Assembly: GCF_007859865.1 (NCBI RefSeq)
Contig: NZ_SJPI01000003.1
Coordinates: 919,406-983,405 of the forward strand
Source of the DNA: Rubripirellula amarantea
Lineage (GTDB): Bacteria > Planctomycetota > Planctomycetia > Pirellulales > Pirellulaceae
Direction: 5' to 3'
Length of the DNA stretch: 64,000 nt
The notes beneath the pieces were generated by a model. It worked only from the letters and a program-made list of their open reading frames with translations. It was not told the origin of the DNA and did not search any database. The first letter of the stretch is position 1. Each line of letters starts with the position of its first letter. Below, piece by piece: positions 1-8,718 of the stretch. The translations under genes and the position numbers were made by a program.

Positions 1-437
1 TCTCTCAACTGATCGGCGGGGCTACCGAGGATACGATCATCGCTCGCGTTGGCGAGGCCATCATCAGTTCAATTGGTTCTGCTGATACGCATTTTCATGT
101 TCTGGAGAACCCAGACATGATTACCCGCAAGGTCCTGTCCCGCGGATTAGATGCGCAGACCGCCTTCGAGATTGTTTCGATCGACATTGCCGACATTGAT
201 GTCGGTGAAAATATCGGTGCTCGCCTGCAAACCGATCAAGCCGAAGCCGATACTCGTGTCGCCCGTGCCCAAGCCGAGCGCCGACGCGCCGAAGCGATCG
301 CGGAAGAACAACAGATGAAAGCGAAAGTCACCGATAACCGCTCTCAATTGGTTTTGGCCGAAGCTGAAGTCCCCCGTGCAATGGCTGAGGCGTTTAAGGC
401 TGGTCGAATCGCCGCGCCGACAGCACTCGACAACTAA
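1..437 (+). CDS. floA: Flotillin-like protein FloA, C-terminal part (5' end outside window)
   Basis: The reading frame is open from the window edge (frame beginning at base 3) to TAA at 435-437, giving about 144 residues of the C-terminus. The sequence has the features of FloA (YqfA) proteins: a segment ending in [28 protein letters not shown], described here by its core [13 protein letters not shown], then the [20 protein letters not shown] turn and a long Ala/Glu/Arg-rich heptad region ([19 protein letters not shown]) followed by the conserved tail AFKAGRI. FloA proteins are membrane-hairpin scaffolds of functional membrane microdomains. The transmembrane hairpin and SPFH part lie upstream, outside the window. 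Family assignment is confident; function is by family knowledge. Confidence 0.88.
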   Translation, partial: SQLIGGATEDTIIARVGEAIISSIGSADTHFHVLENPDMITRKVLSRGLDAQTAFEIVSIDIADIDVGENIGARLQTDQAEADTRVARAQAERRRAEAIAEEQQMKAKVTDNRSQLVLAEAEVPRAMAEAFKAGRIAAPTALDN

Positions 438-482
438 CTTGCCGACCAAACCATCGGCTGCAAATAGAAAGTCTCTTTAGCC

Positions 483-1283
483 TTGAACGTCACACCCCGC
501 CGCTCATATCGAGTCAACTTTCCCGGCGGCGATGGCGACTCGCTCGCAGGAATTATTGATCTGCCAGCGGGTTCTGGTGATGCACCAAGCCCGGTCGCTG
601 TTTTCAGTCATTGCTTTACTTGCAATAAAGACCTCAAAGCAATCGTTCGTATCTCGCGATCCCTGGCTGAACAGGGCATCGCAGTACTGCGTTTTGACAT
701 GACCGGCTTGGGCGGAAGCGAAGGTGACTTTGCTCGCACCAACTTTACTTCCAATTGCAACGATCTCCGCCAAGCGATTCGTTTCGCATCTGGGGAAATC
801 GGCCCCGTAGCAGCATTGATAGGGCATAGCTTTGGCGGCGCAGCATCGCTTGCTGTTGGATCAGAATTTTCCGCCGGATCATCGCTGTCGGCAATCATCA
901 CGCTAGCAGCACCAAGCGATACCGCTCAATTGGCCAAGTTGCTCGAACGCATGAATCCGAGTATTCCGCGAGACGGATTGGGCACGGTCACGATCGGAGG
1001 TCGCACGTGGTCGATTTCAAAAGAGATGCTCGATGACTTCCGGAGTCACGACCTGCCCTCACTCATTGGCAAAATTGGATTGCCCACACTCGTGCTTCAT
1101 TCCCCAGAAGACCAAACCGTGGGATACGACCATGCAATTCGCATCATGGGTTTGATCAACCCGAACGCCAGCTTGGTTACGCTCCATGGGGCGGATCATC
1201 TTCTCGCTAAGAATGCGGACGATCTGACTTACGTTTCGGCAAGCATTGCTGCGTTTGTCCATCGCTACGCCGCGAGCCAATAG
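483..1283 (+). CDS. Alpha/beta hydrolase, OsmC-partner type
   Basis: A 266-residue alpha/beta hydrolase read from a TTG start 45 bp after floA. The nucleophile elbow GHSFGGA is near residue 114, the acid is probably in HSPEDQTVGYDH, and the catalytic His in GADHLLAK near the C-terminus. The N-terminal pattern (LAGIIDLP, FSHCFTCNKDLKA, FDMTGLGGSEGDF) matches the hydrolase half of the hydrolase-OsmC fusion proteins found in many bacteria. Here the gene stops after the hydrolase fold, so the OsmC peroxide-reductase domain is absent. No signal peptide is seen, so it is probably cytoplasmic. Substrate unknown. The start is uncertain because no ATG precedes the first conserved strand. Confidence 0.82.
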   Translation: MNVTPRRSYRVNFPGGDGDSLAGIIDLPAGSGDAPSPVAVFSHCFTCNKDLKAIVRISRSLAEQGIAVLRFDMTGLGGSEGDFARTNFTSNCNDLRQAIRFASGEIGPVAALIGHSFGGAASLAVGSEFSAGSSLSAIITLAAPSDTAQLAKLLERMNPSIPRDGLGTVTIGGRTWSISKEMLDDFRSHDLPSLIGKIGLPTLVLHSPEDQTVGYDHAIRIMGLINPNASLVTLHGADHLLAKNADDLTYVSASIAAFVHRYAASQ

Positions 1284-1646
1284 TTACTCGTTCCCTGGCG
1301 CGAGTCACCATCGCAATTTGCGGGGCCTCACGTCATTGCACTTTCCGCTTCAAAACACAAAGAGCGAGACGAGATTCAAAGGCACAGCTCCAGCCCCTGT
1401 TCAGAGTTCTGACTTGAAACGCTGAGCACAGCGTTCGGTAGCCGAGCTTTCCCAACTGGCTTGGCGATCTTACTTAGCACCCTGGCTGGGTCTTATACGG
1501 ATAATCGGAATATCCAACACTGCCGGAACGGCTCTTGTTGCTCCATCAACGATGAGATCCAAATCGTGGCGTTGTCAGATGGATCGGCGACCTAGGTTCT
1601 TTGTAGATGCAATTCAATCTCGAACTTCGCTCTACCTAATCTGTTC
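1284..1646. other. Intergenic region without a gene
   Basis: These 363 bases separate the hydrolase from the TadE gene. I find no convincing ORF on either strand, no RNA gene and no strong hairpin. It presumably holds the promoter for the Tad-type gene run that follows. Confidence 0.5.
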
Positions 1647-2054
1647 ATGCTTTTATCTCGACCTCGTGCCACTCGAATTCGCCAGGGCACCGCCGTCACC
1701 GAGTTGGCAGTATGTCTTCCCGTGCTCGTAATCATCATGCTCGCGACGATCGAAGCTTGCACCATGATGCACGTGCAACAGCGTTTGAAAACAACAGCGT
1801 TTGAAGGTGCTCGAGTGGGCATTGTCCCCGGCTCTAAGCAGGTCAACGTCGAATATCAGTGCGAGCTATTGCTCGATGGGCACAAAGTTCATCAATACTC
1901 CGTTGCGATGGACCCGGCCGATCCGAGCACGCTGAATCAAGGTGACTGGTTTACGGTCACCGTCGAAGCACCATGCGGCCCCAACTCGCTCGTGGGTGGA
2001 TGGCTCTACGCCGACAAAGTCCTTTCTAGATCAGTCGCTCTGAGAGCTGAATAA
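1647..2054 (+). CDS. TadE-like pilus assembly / pseudopilin-like protein
   Basis: A 135-residue protein with a short basic N-terminus, the signature GTAVTELAVCLPVLVIIMLA hydrophobic helix (residues about 14-37) containing the conserved Glu of TadE proteins, then a small soluble domain. TadE-like proteins are minor pseudopilins or envelope proteins of the Tad secretion system. The gene is followed 2 bp later by the VWA/TadG gene and then by another TadE-like gene, so the three are likely cotranscribed. No Tad ATPase, secretin or prepilin peptidase is in the window, so the assembly machinery must be encoded elsewhere or these act as simple membrane-anchored surface proteins. Confidence 0.8.
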   Translation: MLLSRPRATRIRQGTAVTELAVCLPVLVIIMLATIEACTMMHVQQRLKTTAFEGARVGIVPGSKQVNVEYQCELLLDGHKVHQYSVAMDPADPSTLNQGDWFTVTVEAPCGPNSLVGGWLYADKVLSRSVALRAE

Positions 2055-2056
2055 CC

Positions 2057-3199
2057 ATGCATACATCCGTTCCTTCACCGCATCATTCTTCCAACGCAAA
2101 CCGAAATCGTAGCGGTGCTACGATCGCGTTGGTTGTTATCTTGCTTCCCGTTCTGTTCGCGATATCCGCATTGGCTATCAACGTAGCGTACATCGAATCG
2201 GCCAATACCGAGATCCAAATCGCTACCGATGCGGCGGTCCGAGCAGCAGGGCGGACCTATGCTCTGACCGGTGACCAGGACGCATCGCTAGTCGCAGCCC
2301 AGGAAGCCGCCGCGCGAAACCCGATCGGTGATTACGTTCTACCGATCTCTGCGGGTGACCTCGACTTTGGTGTGAGTGATCGAGACGACGTTGATTCGGC
2401 TTATCAGTTCACGAACTCGGGTTCGGGTAACTCTGTTCGTTTAACAACGCGGGCACTTTCAAGCGGCGCTGTTGCGGGTATGCCAACCGTCTTCCCGTTT
2501 TTCGGCGATAGCTTTGTGATCCGACCTGAGCGTACCGCGATTTGTACACAGGGTGTGATTGACATCGCTCTCGTCGTCGACCGTAGCGGATCGATGGCCT
2601 ACTCGGCTGACGAAGTTGCTGTCTACCCTCCCGCTCCCGCATCGGCTCCGGCGGATTGGGACTTTGGCGACCCCGTTCCGCCCAATGCCAGGTGGATCGA
2701 CCTGATTGCGTCAGTGCAGGCATTCATTGACGAACTTGATGCCAGCCCGCAAACGGAACTGCTGTCTTTATCGACTTACAACAACAGCAGCGCCACGCCG
2801 ACGAAACTTGGCGACAACTATGCGGACGTCGTTGCTGCCCTCAATACCATCTCGATGAACTTCGAAGCTGGTGGCACCAATATCGGACAAGGCATGTACG
2901 AAGCGTTAGCCGCCGTCAACGATTCGACCCATGGCCGAGATCACGCCTCTAAAGTTGTACTGCTAATGACCGATGGAGTTCACAACTATGGCACCCATCC
3001 CAAATCGGCTGCCTATAGCTTGGCGAATAGCGGAGTCACCTTGTTCGCAATCACGTTCAGTGACGAAGCGGACCAAGCCACGATGCAGGACGTAGCAGAA
3101 ATGTGCGGTGGCGAACACTTTCACGCCATCAACGCAGCTCAGCTCAAAGAGGCATTCCAGAAGATCGCACGTCGACTCCCCACACTGATCACTCAGTAA
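2057..3199 (+). CDS. TadG-like protein with von Willebrand factor A domain
   Basis: A 380-residue protein. Residues about 19-45 form the Tad/TadG-type N-terminal membrane helix (GATIALVVILLPVLFAISAL), followed by the QIATDAAVRAAGR region typical of these proteins. A VWA domain starts near residue 167 with a complete MIDAS beginning DRSGS (D175, S177, S179) and the later motifs GGTNIG and TDGVHN. VWA domains bind ligands through a metal ion, so this is probably a membrane-anchored extracytoplasmic adhesive or scaffold protein. It starts 2 bp after the TadE gene, which suggests translational coupling. An imperfect 23-bp tandem repeat begins exactly at its stop codon. Confidence 0.85.
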   Translation: MHTSVPSPHHSSNANRNRSGATIALVVILLPVLFAISALAINVAYIESANTEIQIATDAAVRAAGRTYALTGDQDASLVAAQEAAARNPIGDYVLPISAGDLDFGVSDRDDVDSAYQFTNSGSGNSVRLTTRALSSGAVAGMPTVFPFFGDSFVIRPERTAICTQGVIDIALVVDRSGSMAYSADEVAVYPPAPASAPADWDFGDPVPPNARWIDLIASVQAFIDELDASPQTELLSLSTYNNSSATPTKLGDNYADVVAALNTISMNFEAGGTNIGQGMYEALAAVNDSTHGRDHASKVVLLMTDGVHNYGTHPKSAAYSLANSGVTLFAITFSDEADQATMQDVAEMCGGEHFHAINAAQLKEAFQKIARRLPTLITQ

Positions 3200-3242
3200 C
3201 CCAGCGCAGGCGGTCAACGTAACTCAGCCTCGGCGGTGAACC
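3197..3242. repeat. Imperfect 23-bp tandem repeat (2 copies) at a stop codon
   Basis: Unit 1 (3197-3219) begins with the TAA stop of the TadG-like gene and unit 2 (3220-3242) begins with a second TAA. The units share the TAAC-CAGC-GGCGGT-AAC framework and differ at about six positions. Confidence 0.55.
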
Positions 3243-3290
3243 GTTTTGCAAATCCACATCGCTGTTTCGCTAACTCGTTTCCAATCAATC

Positions 3291-3893
3291 ATGAATTGCA
3301 ACTTCGTCGCTTCGCAAGTCCGTCGCCCCCATCACAGAACCGGTGCCGCTGCCGTCGAATTCGCCATGGCCATGCTTGTGCTTGTGGTCACTGTTTTCGG
3401 GGGTATCGAGATTACTCGTGTCGCCATGCTTCGGCATAGCATCGATCACGCTGCCTACGTCGCATCTCGAGCAGCGATAGTCCCTGGCGCTAGCTCTGCC
3501 GAGGTCATCGATTCCGCTCACGCTCACCTTTCTAAACTTGGCATTGTCAACGGAGATGTAACGGTCAATCCAGCCGTCATCGGCGAAGATACGTCCGAAG
3601 TCCAGGTGATCGTCACCATCCCCGTCGCGGATAACTCGTTTGTCTTGCCGAGGTACGTGACGGGAAACCTAAGCGGCCAAAGTACGCTGATGACCGAGCG
3701 ATCACCGATGCAAATGGCAAGCACGCTGCCCACACCGCCGCCTCCGCCACCAGCGGATCCACCATCGGAAGACCCACCGTCCGACGACCCGCCATCGGGT
3801 GACCCGCCCTCTGACGATCCACCGGCCGATGACCCGCCCGCCGAAGAGCCATCTCCTCCGCCACCGCCGCCACCACCACCGCCAATGCTCTAA
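3291..3893 (+). CDS. TadE-like protein with acidic proline-rich C-terminal tail
   Basis: About 200 residues from the ATG at 3291; an upstream TTG at 3246 is possible. The TadE-type helix is GAAAVEFAMAMLVLVVTVFG, with the conserved Glu, followed by the GIEITRVAMLRHSIDHAAY region seen in TadE proteins and a small domain to about residue 150. The last 50 residues are low complexity: repeated DPPS(D/E)-type five-residue units, then a run of ten prolines. Such tails are usually extended wall-spanning stalks or surface display segments. Third gene of the Tad-type run. The repeat units are 15 bp at DNA level and could vary in number between strains. Confidence 0.75.
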   Translation: MNCNFVASQVRRPHHRTGAAAVEFAMAMLVLVVTVFGGIEITRVAMLRHSIDHAAYVASRAAIVPGASSAEVIDSAHAHLSKLGIVNGDVTVNPAVIGEDTSEVQVIVTIPVADNSFVLPRYVTGNLSGQSTLMTERSPMQMASTLPTPPPPPPADPPSEDPPSDDPPSGDPPSDDPPADDPPAEEPSPPPPPPPPPPML

Positions 3894-3912
3894 CGATCAG
3901 GCATTTGCACGA

Positions 3913-3941
3913 TGATCAAACGAGAGGGTGATCAAACGAGA
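3913..3941. repeat. 16-bp-period direct repeat just past a stop codon
   Basis: The 13-base core TGATCAAACGAGA occurs at 3913-3925 and again at 3929-3941. The second copy lies directly next to the stop codon of the DUF1552 gene (3943-3945, minus strand). Confidence 0.6.
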
Positions 3942-3942
3942 T

Positions 3943-5355
3943 TTAGCCCAACTCGGTCAGGCGACCGCTGCTATCACCGATCGATTCGGCGGGTGTTCCC
4001 ATCACGTCAAGCATGGACAAGAACAGGTTACCCATAGGACGTTCGTGCTCAGGTCGAATCAGGCGGCCGGTTTCGACCCTTCCACCGCCACCACCTGCTA
4101 ACACAATCGGTAGATCACCGTGCTGGTGCCGATTACCGTCGCTGATTCCACTGCCATAAAGCACCAAGGACTGATCGAGGATTGATCCGCCTTCGCCATC
4201 CTTCATGGCATCGAGTTTTTCGAGGAAGTAGGCAAATTGCTCGACCAAGTAGTGGTCAACTTTTCGAATTTGAGCCACTGTTTCTTCGCGATTGCGATGA
4301 TGACTCATCTCGTGGTGCGCATCTTTCACACCAACCTCGGTGTAGCGACGATTACCCCCGGCGTTGTCCAACATCAACGTGGCGACCCGCATCGTATCGG
4401 TTTGAAAACCAATGGCCATCAAGTCGTACATCAATCTTGCGTGCTCACGAAACGATTCAACTCGGCCAAACGGGACTTCAATGTCAGGTAGAGCTTGCTG
4501 GTCGAGCTTTTCAGCTCTTTCAATCCGCATTTCGATCTCACGCACGCTTGTAAAGTACTCGTCAAGCTTCCGTTGATCGGTTTGCCCCACTTGCTTCATC
4601 AACTTCTTCGCGTCGCCAGCCACCACATCTAGAATGCTCTGACGCACCAAGTCGCGTTTGCGACGTTCGCCTCCGTCACCGCTACCAAACATTCGCTCAA
4701 AAGCCATGCGTGGCGTCGTTTCTTTTGGCATTGGCCGAGTCGCATCACGCCACGAAATGTTCGACGAATAGGCGCAACTGTATCCCGAGTCGCAACTGCC
4801 GCCGTTTCGGCTTCCCTCAAGCCCGAGTTCAACCGAGGGCAAGCGAGTCTTGCCGATCAACTGTTGCGCCGCCACTTGGTCGACGGAAATACCGATCTTG
4901 ATATTCCCACTAGTCTTTAGCGGACGCGCAGCGGTCAGGAACGTCGCTGCACATCGAGCGTGGTCACCCGCGCCGTCGCCATTGGCCCTTCCGTTGTCGT
5001 GCGCCAAATTTTCGATCACGTTGATCTTCGATTTCACCCCGGCAAGAGGTCGAAGCGTGTTGGACAACTCCCAATCCCGTGAGACAACCCCTTCTTCCTT
5101 TGACGTAGGTTTCCAGTCAGGCATGATCGCGCCATTGGGAAAGAAGATCATTGCCATGCGGCAAGGCTTCTCGATCGCATCGGCCGCAAACGCACTTTTG
5201 GCGAACGGTGTCATTGCCTCAAGCAGTGGCAATCCAAGCGTGAGGCCTGTGCCTCGTAGCAACGAACGACGACTCAACAGCCCAGACACTTCACCTGTTG
5301 CCGGCACACCATTGGGACGTTGCATGTCGATCTCTTGTGCTTTGTTCGGTTTCAT
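3943..5355 (-). CDS. DUF1552 domain-containing secreted protein
   Basis: A 470-residue protein with a Tat-type signal: SRRSLLRGTGLTLGLPLLEA (twin Arg at 29-30). Downstream are the DUF1552 landmarks MIFFPNGAIMPDWKP, a DGAGDHARCAATFL segment, SVDQVAAQ, GNRHQHGDLPIVLAGGGGG and a C-terminal MLDVMGTP. DUF1552 proteins are common in planctomycetes and myxobacteria, almost always paired with a DUF1592 cytochrome-type partner, and are thought to be related to the DUF1501/sulfatase-like fold; their biochemical role is not established. The start immediately follows the stop of the DUF1592 gene, so the pair is surely one operon. An upstream ATG in frame is the assigned start; a second Met is at residue 11. 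Confidence 0.9.
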   Translation of the reverse strand: MKPNKAQEIDMQRPNGVPATGEVSGLLSRRSLLRGTGLTLGLPLLEAMTPFAKSAFAADAIEKPCRMAMIFFPNGAIMPDWKPTSKEEGVVSRDWELSNTLRPLAGVKSKINVIENLAHDNGRANGDGAGDHARCAATFLTAARPLKTSGNIKIGISVDQVAAQQLIGKTRLPSVELGLEGSRNGGSCDSGYSCAYSSNISWRDATRPMPKETTPRMAFERMFGSGDGGERRKRDLVRQSILDVVAGDAKKLMKQVGQTDQRKLDEYFTSVREIEMRIERAEKLDQQALPDIEVPFGRVESFREHARLMYDLMAIGFQTDTMRVATLMLDNAGGNRRYTEVGVKDAHHEMSHHRNREETVAQIRKVDHYLVEQFAYFLEKLDAMKDGEGGSILDQSLVLYGSGISDGNRHQHGDLPIVLAGGGGGRVETGRLIRPEHERPMGNLFLSMLDVMGTPAESIGDSSGRLTELG

Positions 5356-7887
5356 CTATTTTCCCTCGGTTGACTGAACAGTACTTGGGCCATTCCATTC
5401 GTAGAACTGAAATGGACGACTCAAAATCACTTCGGTGATGATGTCTTGGAATCGGTAGTCGTTTGACGATGTTGATTGAACGATGGCGTCGATCACACAT
5501 CGATCTTGAGGCGACAATCCTCGACCAAGCGAGAACGCCATGAGCTGTTTGGTTACGTTCGTTGCAAAGGCTTTTGATTCCGTTGCCCCCAGCACCGTTG
5601 TTAGTTCTGACGCACCATCGAAAAGTCGCCCTCCCGGCAATTCTCCGCTGGAATCGACTTTGTGTTTACCGTCCATTGTCCGCAACTGACCGATGGCATC
5701 GAATTGTTCCAACCCAAACCCGAGTTGGTCCATGACGCGATGGCATGCTGCACAAGACGCATCGGCACGGTGCAATTCAAGTTGCTCGCGCAATGTTGCA
5801 TCCGCGTCGGCGGTTTTCGTTTCGTCTAGTTCTGGAACGCCCGCTGGTGGATCTGGCGGCGGTGTTCCCAACACATTCTCTAATATCCATTTCCCCCTTT
5901 TCACGGGGGAAGTACGACCGGGGTTACTGGTCAATGTCAAAACACTTGCATGCGATAGGACCCCGCGCCGAGGAGTGTTCTTAATCGACACCTTTTGGAA
6001 GTGATCGGCAGCACTGCTCAGTTCATTCGCGGCTTCATTTAACTCGTAATGTTTCGCCAACTCCTGATTCACAAAGGTGTAGTCGGCCGTCAATAAATCT
6101 CCGACCGGACGGTTGTCTTTTACCAACTGGGAAAACAACATCTGTGTCTCACGCAGCATTGCTGACTTCAGCGAGGGCGTGAACGCGGGAAAGCGATCGG
6201 TGTCGGCTTCATGACTGGTCAAGTTTCTCAACCCAAGCCACTGCGACGCAAATTGAGTCGACAATGCATCGGCTTTTTCGTGCCGAAGCATTCGGTTGAT
6301 TTGATGCTTTAACGTTGTGCCTTCAAGCCTTCCCTGTTCAGCCAGCTTCAATAATTCCTCATCCGGCATGCTGCTCCAAAGGAAGTAAGACATCCGCGAC
6401 GCTAGCTGAAGCTGAGTCAGCGGAACCTCGTTGCCGCTTTCCTCGTCGGCAACCCAATCGGAAGGCGGGACTTCAATGCGGAACAAAAAGTGAGGTGACA
6501 TCAAAACAGCCGTGACGGCAATCTGAACACCGCGATAGTACGATTCGCCGCGATCAGTCGCTTCCACTACGAGATTGACGTACGGTTGGACTTCGTCGTC
6601 AGTAACTGGCCTGCGGAAGGCGAGCCGCATCAGCGGCTTCATGCATTGTTCTGCCGCGGGCGCGACGTCCTTCCACTTGTCGCCCCGTTTCTTGGCCGTC
6701 TTACGAAGAATTCGATACTGACTCGGCGGCAGAGCACCTTCGGGAGTGCGAACTGGACCAGAAAGTTGCAGATTCCGAATCACCAATGCAAAGGCATCGG
6801 CGTCTAGCTTGCGAGTTCGCTTGAGCGGATGTTTTGATCGCTCAATGGCATCAGCAAGTTGGTCATCGCTTAAAGCTATCCGCTCTGGTCTAACGCTCTC
6901 ACCAACCTCGGCTTTCTGGTCGCTCTCGTCAGCCGCTCGAACAAAGAACTGATGCTTTCCTTTGACCAGATCTATTTCAAAATCAAATCGTTTGCTGCTT
7001 CCACCACCACCGAAATATTCTAACTCGGCCCGCTGGAGCAACTTTCCAGACTTGTCAAAGACGGCTACCGTTCGGGCATCTTTTGTGGCCGAGCCTCCGT
7101 AGAATCGTATGCGATACCGCCCATCGGTTGGAACTTCGTACTCGGCCCAAGCGATGGTTTCAGGTTTAATAAAGAGTCCGTTGAAACTGCCGACTCCGAT
7201 AGGACCAACGGTCAGCAGTTGATCTGATGGACGAATCAGCTCTACGCGAGGAAGAGTGCCGGGGTCGACCAACACGGTGGCAGCCACTTCCTCGGCGGCG
7301 GAGATGTACTTTTCAATCTGCAACGGCGAAAGTGAAAGTACGTCACTGTTGTTGTCGAATCCGGCGCCCACTTCGTCCGAAGGGAAGCTGTCCGCAGGAG
7401 TTAGCTTCATTCCGAAGAGATCACTGACCGTACGGTTGTATTCAGCCCGATTGAGCCGTCGAGCTGTCACGCGTCCTGGACGTGGACGAAGATCGCATGA
7501 AACCGCATAGAGCGTTTGGTCTAGCGAGTCCGAAAGCAATTTCCGTTCTTCGTCTGTGGGAACTTCCGCGTCTTCAGGTGGCATGGCACCGAACCGAATC
7601 ATTTCGAGAACGCGTTGCATTGTGCCCGCGCCGCCTTCCATGACTTCGAGTGAAGAATACGAAGACAGATCAAGTTCGCCTTCCGCAATGTCTTCGTTGT
7701 GGCAGTCCAAACAGAACCGTTCAAGCAACGGCCAACCTTGCTTTTCCCAACTCTCGGACGTCGCAATTAGATTCGATTCACTCTCGTTTGCCATTGCAGA
7801 GGCCGGCAAAAACATAATTCCTCCCGTCACGATTAACGCGTAACAGGCGGACAATAAAATCCGTGCAACGATTCTAAAATCGAACAC
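5356..7887 (-). CDS. DUF1592-type cytochrome protein (DUF1587/1592/1588/1585 architecture)
   Basis: An 843-residue secreted protein read from a GTG, with an N-terminal signal (hydrophobic residues 8-33). The N-terminal cytochrome-like domain has the haem motif CLDCH (C59, C62, H63) followed by EGELDLSS. Then come the DUF1587 landmark RRLNRAEYNRTVSDLFG, a central carbohydrate-binding-like sandwich, DUF1592/DUF1595 (RPVTDDEVQPYV, SRMSYFLWSSMPDEEL, QFASQWLGLRNL), DUF1588 (RRGVLSHASVLTLTSNPGRTSP) and DUF1585 at the end. A second haem-type motif CAACH precedes MDQLGFGLEQFD. These proteins probably act in extracytoplasmic electron transfer or polymer breakdown in planctomycetes; substrates are unknown. 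Cotranscribed with the DUF1552 gene. Confidence 0.9.
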   Translation of the reverse strand: MFDFRIVARILLSACYALIVTGGIMFLPASAMANESESNLIATSESWEKQGWPLLERFCLDCHNEDIAEGELDLSSYSSLEVMEGGAGTMQRVLEMIRFGAMPPEDAEVPTDEERKLLSDSLDQTLYAVSCDLRPRPGRVTARRLNRAEYNRTVSDLFGMKLTPADSFPSDEVGAGFDNNSDVLSLSPLQIEKYISAAEEVAATVLVDPGTLPRVELIRPSDQLLTVGPIGVGSFNGLFIKPETIAWAEYEVPTDGRYRIRFYGGSATKDARTVAVFDKSGKLLQRAELEYFGGGGSSKRFDFEIDLVKGKHQFFVRAADESDQKAEVGESVRPERIALSDDQLADAIERSKHPLKRTRKLDADAFALVIRNLQLSGPVRTPEGALPPSQYRILRKTAKKRGDKWKDVAPAAEQCMKPLMRLAFRRPVTDDEVQPYVNLVVEATDRGESYYRGVQIAVTAVLMSPHFLFRIEVPPSDWVADEESGNEVPLTQLQLASRMSYFLWSSMPDEELLKLAEQGRLEGTTLKHQINRMLRHEKADALSTQFASQWLGLRNLTSHEADTDRFPAFTPSLKSAMLRETQMLFSQLVKDNRPVGDLLTADYTFVNQELAKHYELNEAANELSSAADHFQKVSIKNTPRRGVLSHASVLTLTSNPGRTSPVKRGKWILENVLGTPPPDPPAGVPELDETKTADADATLREQLELHRADASCAACHRVMDQLGFGLEQFDAIGQLRTMDGKHKVDSSGELPGGRLFDGASELTTVLGATESKAFATNVTKQLMAFSLGRGLSPQDRCVIDAIVQSTSSNDYRFQDIITEVILSRPFQFYEWNGPSTVQSTEGK

Positions 7888-7982
7888 TAGCGATCACCGG
7901 AATTTTGGGCGGGACCAAAACTCAATCAACACAAAAACGCTTGCAAGCCGCTGTTGAATGAGTTCGGCAATAAGGGAGGGAA

Positions 7983-8106
7983 GATCTCAAATGAGACCAC
8001 GTATCCATAATACCCCAATGGCGTCATTTGTGCCAACCTAAACCTAATGATTAGCATCCGTTCACTTCGCGATTGACCTCGTTCTCAAACGGTTGATCTC
8101 AAATGA
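7983..8106. repeat. Widely spaced 12-bp direct repeat upstream of the DUF1592 gene
   Basis: GATCTCAAATGA occurs at 7983-7994 and again at 8095-8106, 112 bp apart, in the non-coding region upstream of the DUF1592 start. It could be a pair of operator sites; chance recurrence is possible. Confidence 0.3.
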
Positions 8107-8153
8107 CGGGGTCAGGCTAGACGGGGTAGGGCGGCTAGACCGCGGAACCGCAG

Positions 8154-8537
8154 CTAGCGACGAATGCCGCCCGACGCACCTGCAGTCGCGAATTGCCGCA
8201 CCGGAGGCACCGTTAATCCTCGGCGGCTGGCTTCATAGCGAAAGGCTCGCTCAAAGAAAGGGAACGGCAAACTTGGATTTCGACGTAGTGCGTATCGCTC
8301 GATTCCGACGACTAGCTTCACGTCAATCTTGCCTAATTCGACCTGCTTAACGACGTATTTCAGATAATTGCGTTGGTCTTCAGCGGAAGCACGCAACCGA
8401 TTGACCAACTGCTCCTCTAACGTTGCACTTCGCGATCCCGTTCCCGATGAGACTTGGCTTGCCGTAATCTGAGCGTGGCATTGGCCAACACATACAATCA
8501 AAAGGCCAAGCGATAGCCATATTCGAAACATCATCAT
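8154..8537 (-). CDS. Small secreted protein of unknown function
   Basis: A 127-residue protein beginning with three Met codons and a clear signal peptide (MFRIWLSLGLLIVCVGQCHAQ, cleavage after HAQ). The mature part has a helical stretch, LEEQLVNRLRASAEDQRNYLKYVVKQVELGKI, then the pattern VVGIERYALRRNPSLPFPFFERAFRYEASRRG, which suggests a small helical domain. I do not recognise a family. The codon pattern and the signal peptide support a real gene. It stands alone, 180 bp from the divergent next gene and 266 bp from the DUF1592 start. Confidence 0.7.
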   Translation of the reverse strand: MMMFRIWLSLGLLIVCVGQCHAQITASQVSSGTGSRSATLEEQLVNRLRASAEDQRNYLKYVVKQVELGKIDVKLVVGIERYALRRNPSLPFPFFERAFRYEASRRGLTVPPVRQFATAGASGGIRR

Positions 8538-8718
8538 AGTTTCCCTACCAGTTTCACCCTGAGCGGACAGGTTTGCTCTTGCAACGAGACTACGAAGGGT
8601 TTGACGACGATGACAAGATGAATTCTGACGTCGTCATAGGTGGTTTGGCTCGGTGGACTCATCTGTATCCCCGCTCACTTTCGCCCCATTTCACCTAATC
8701 AAACACTGTGTCAATCAA

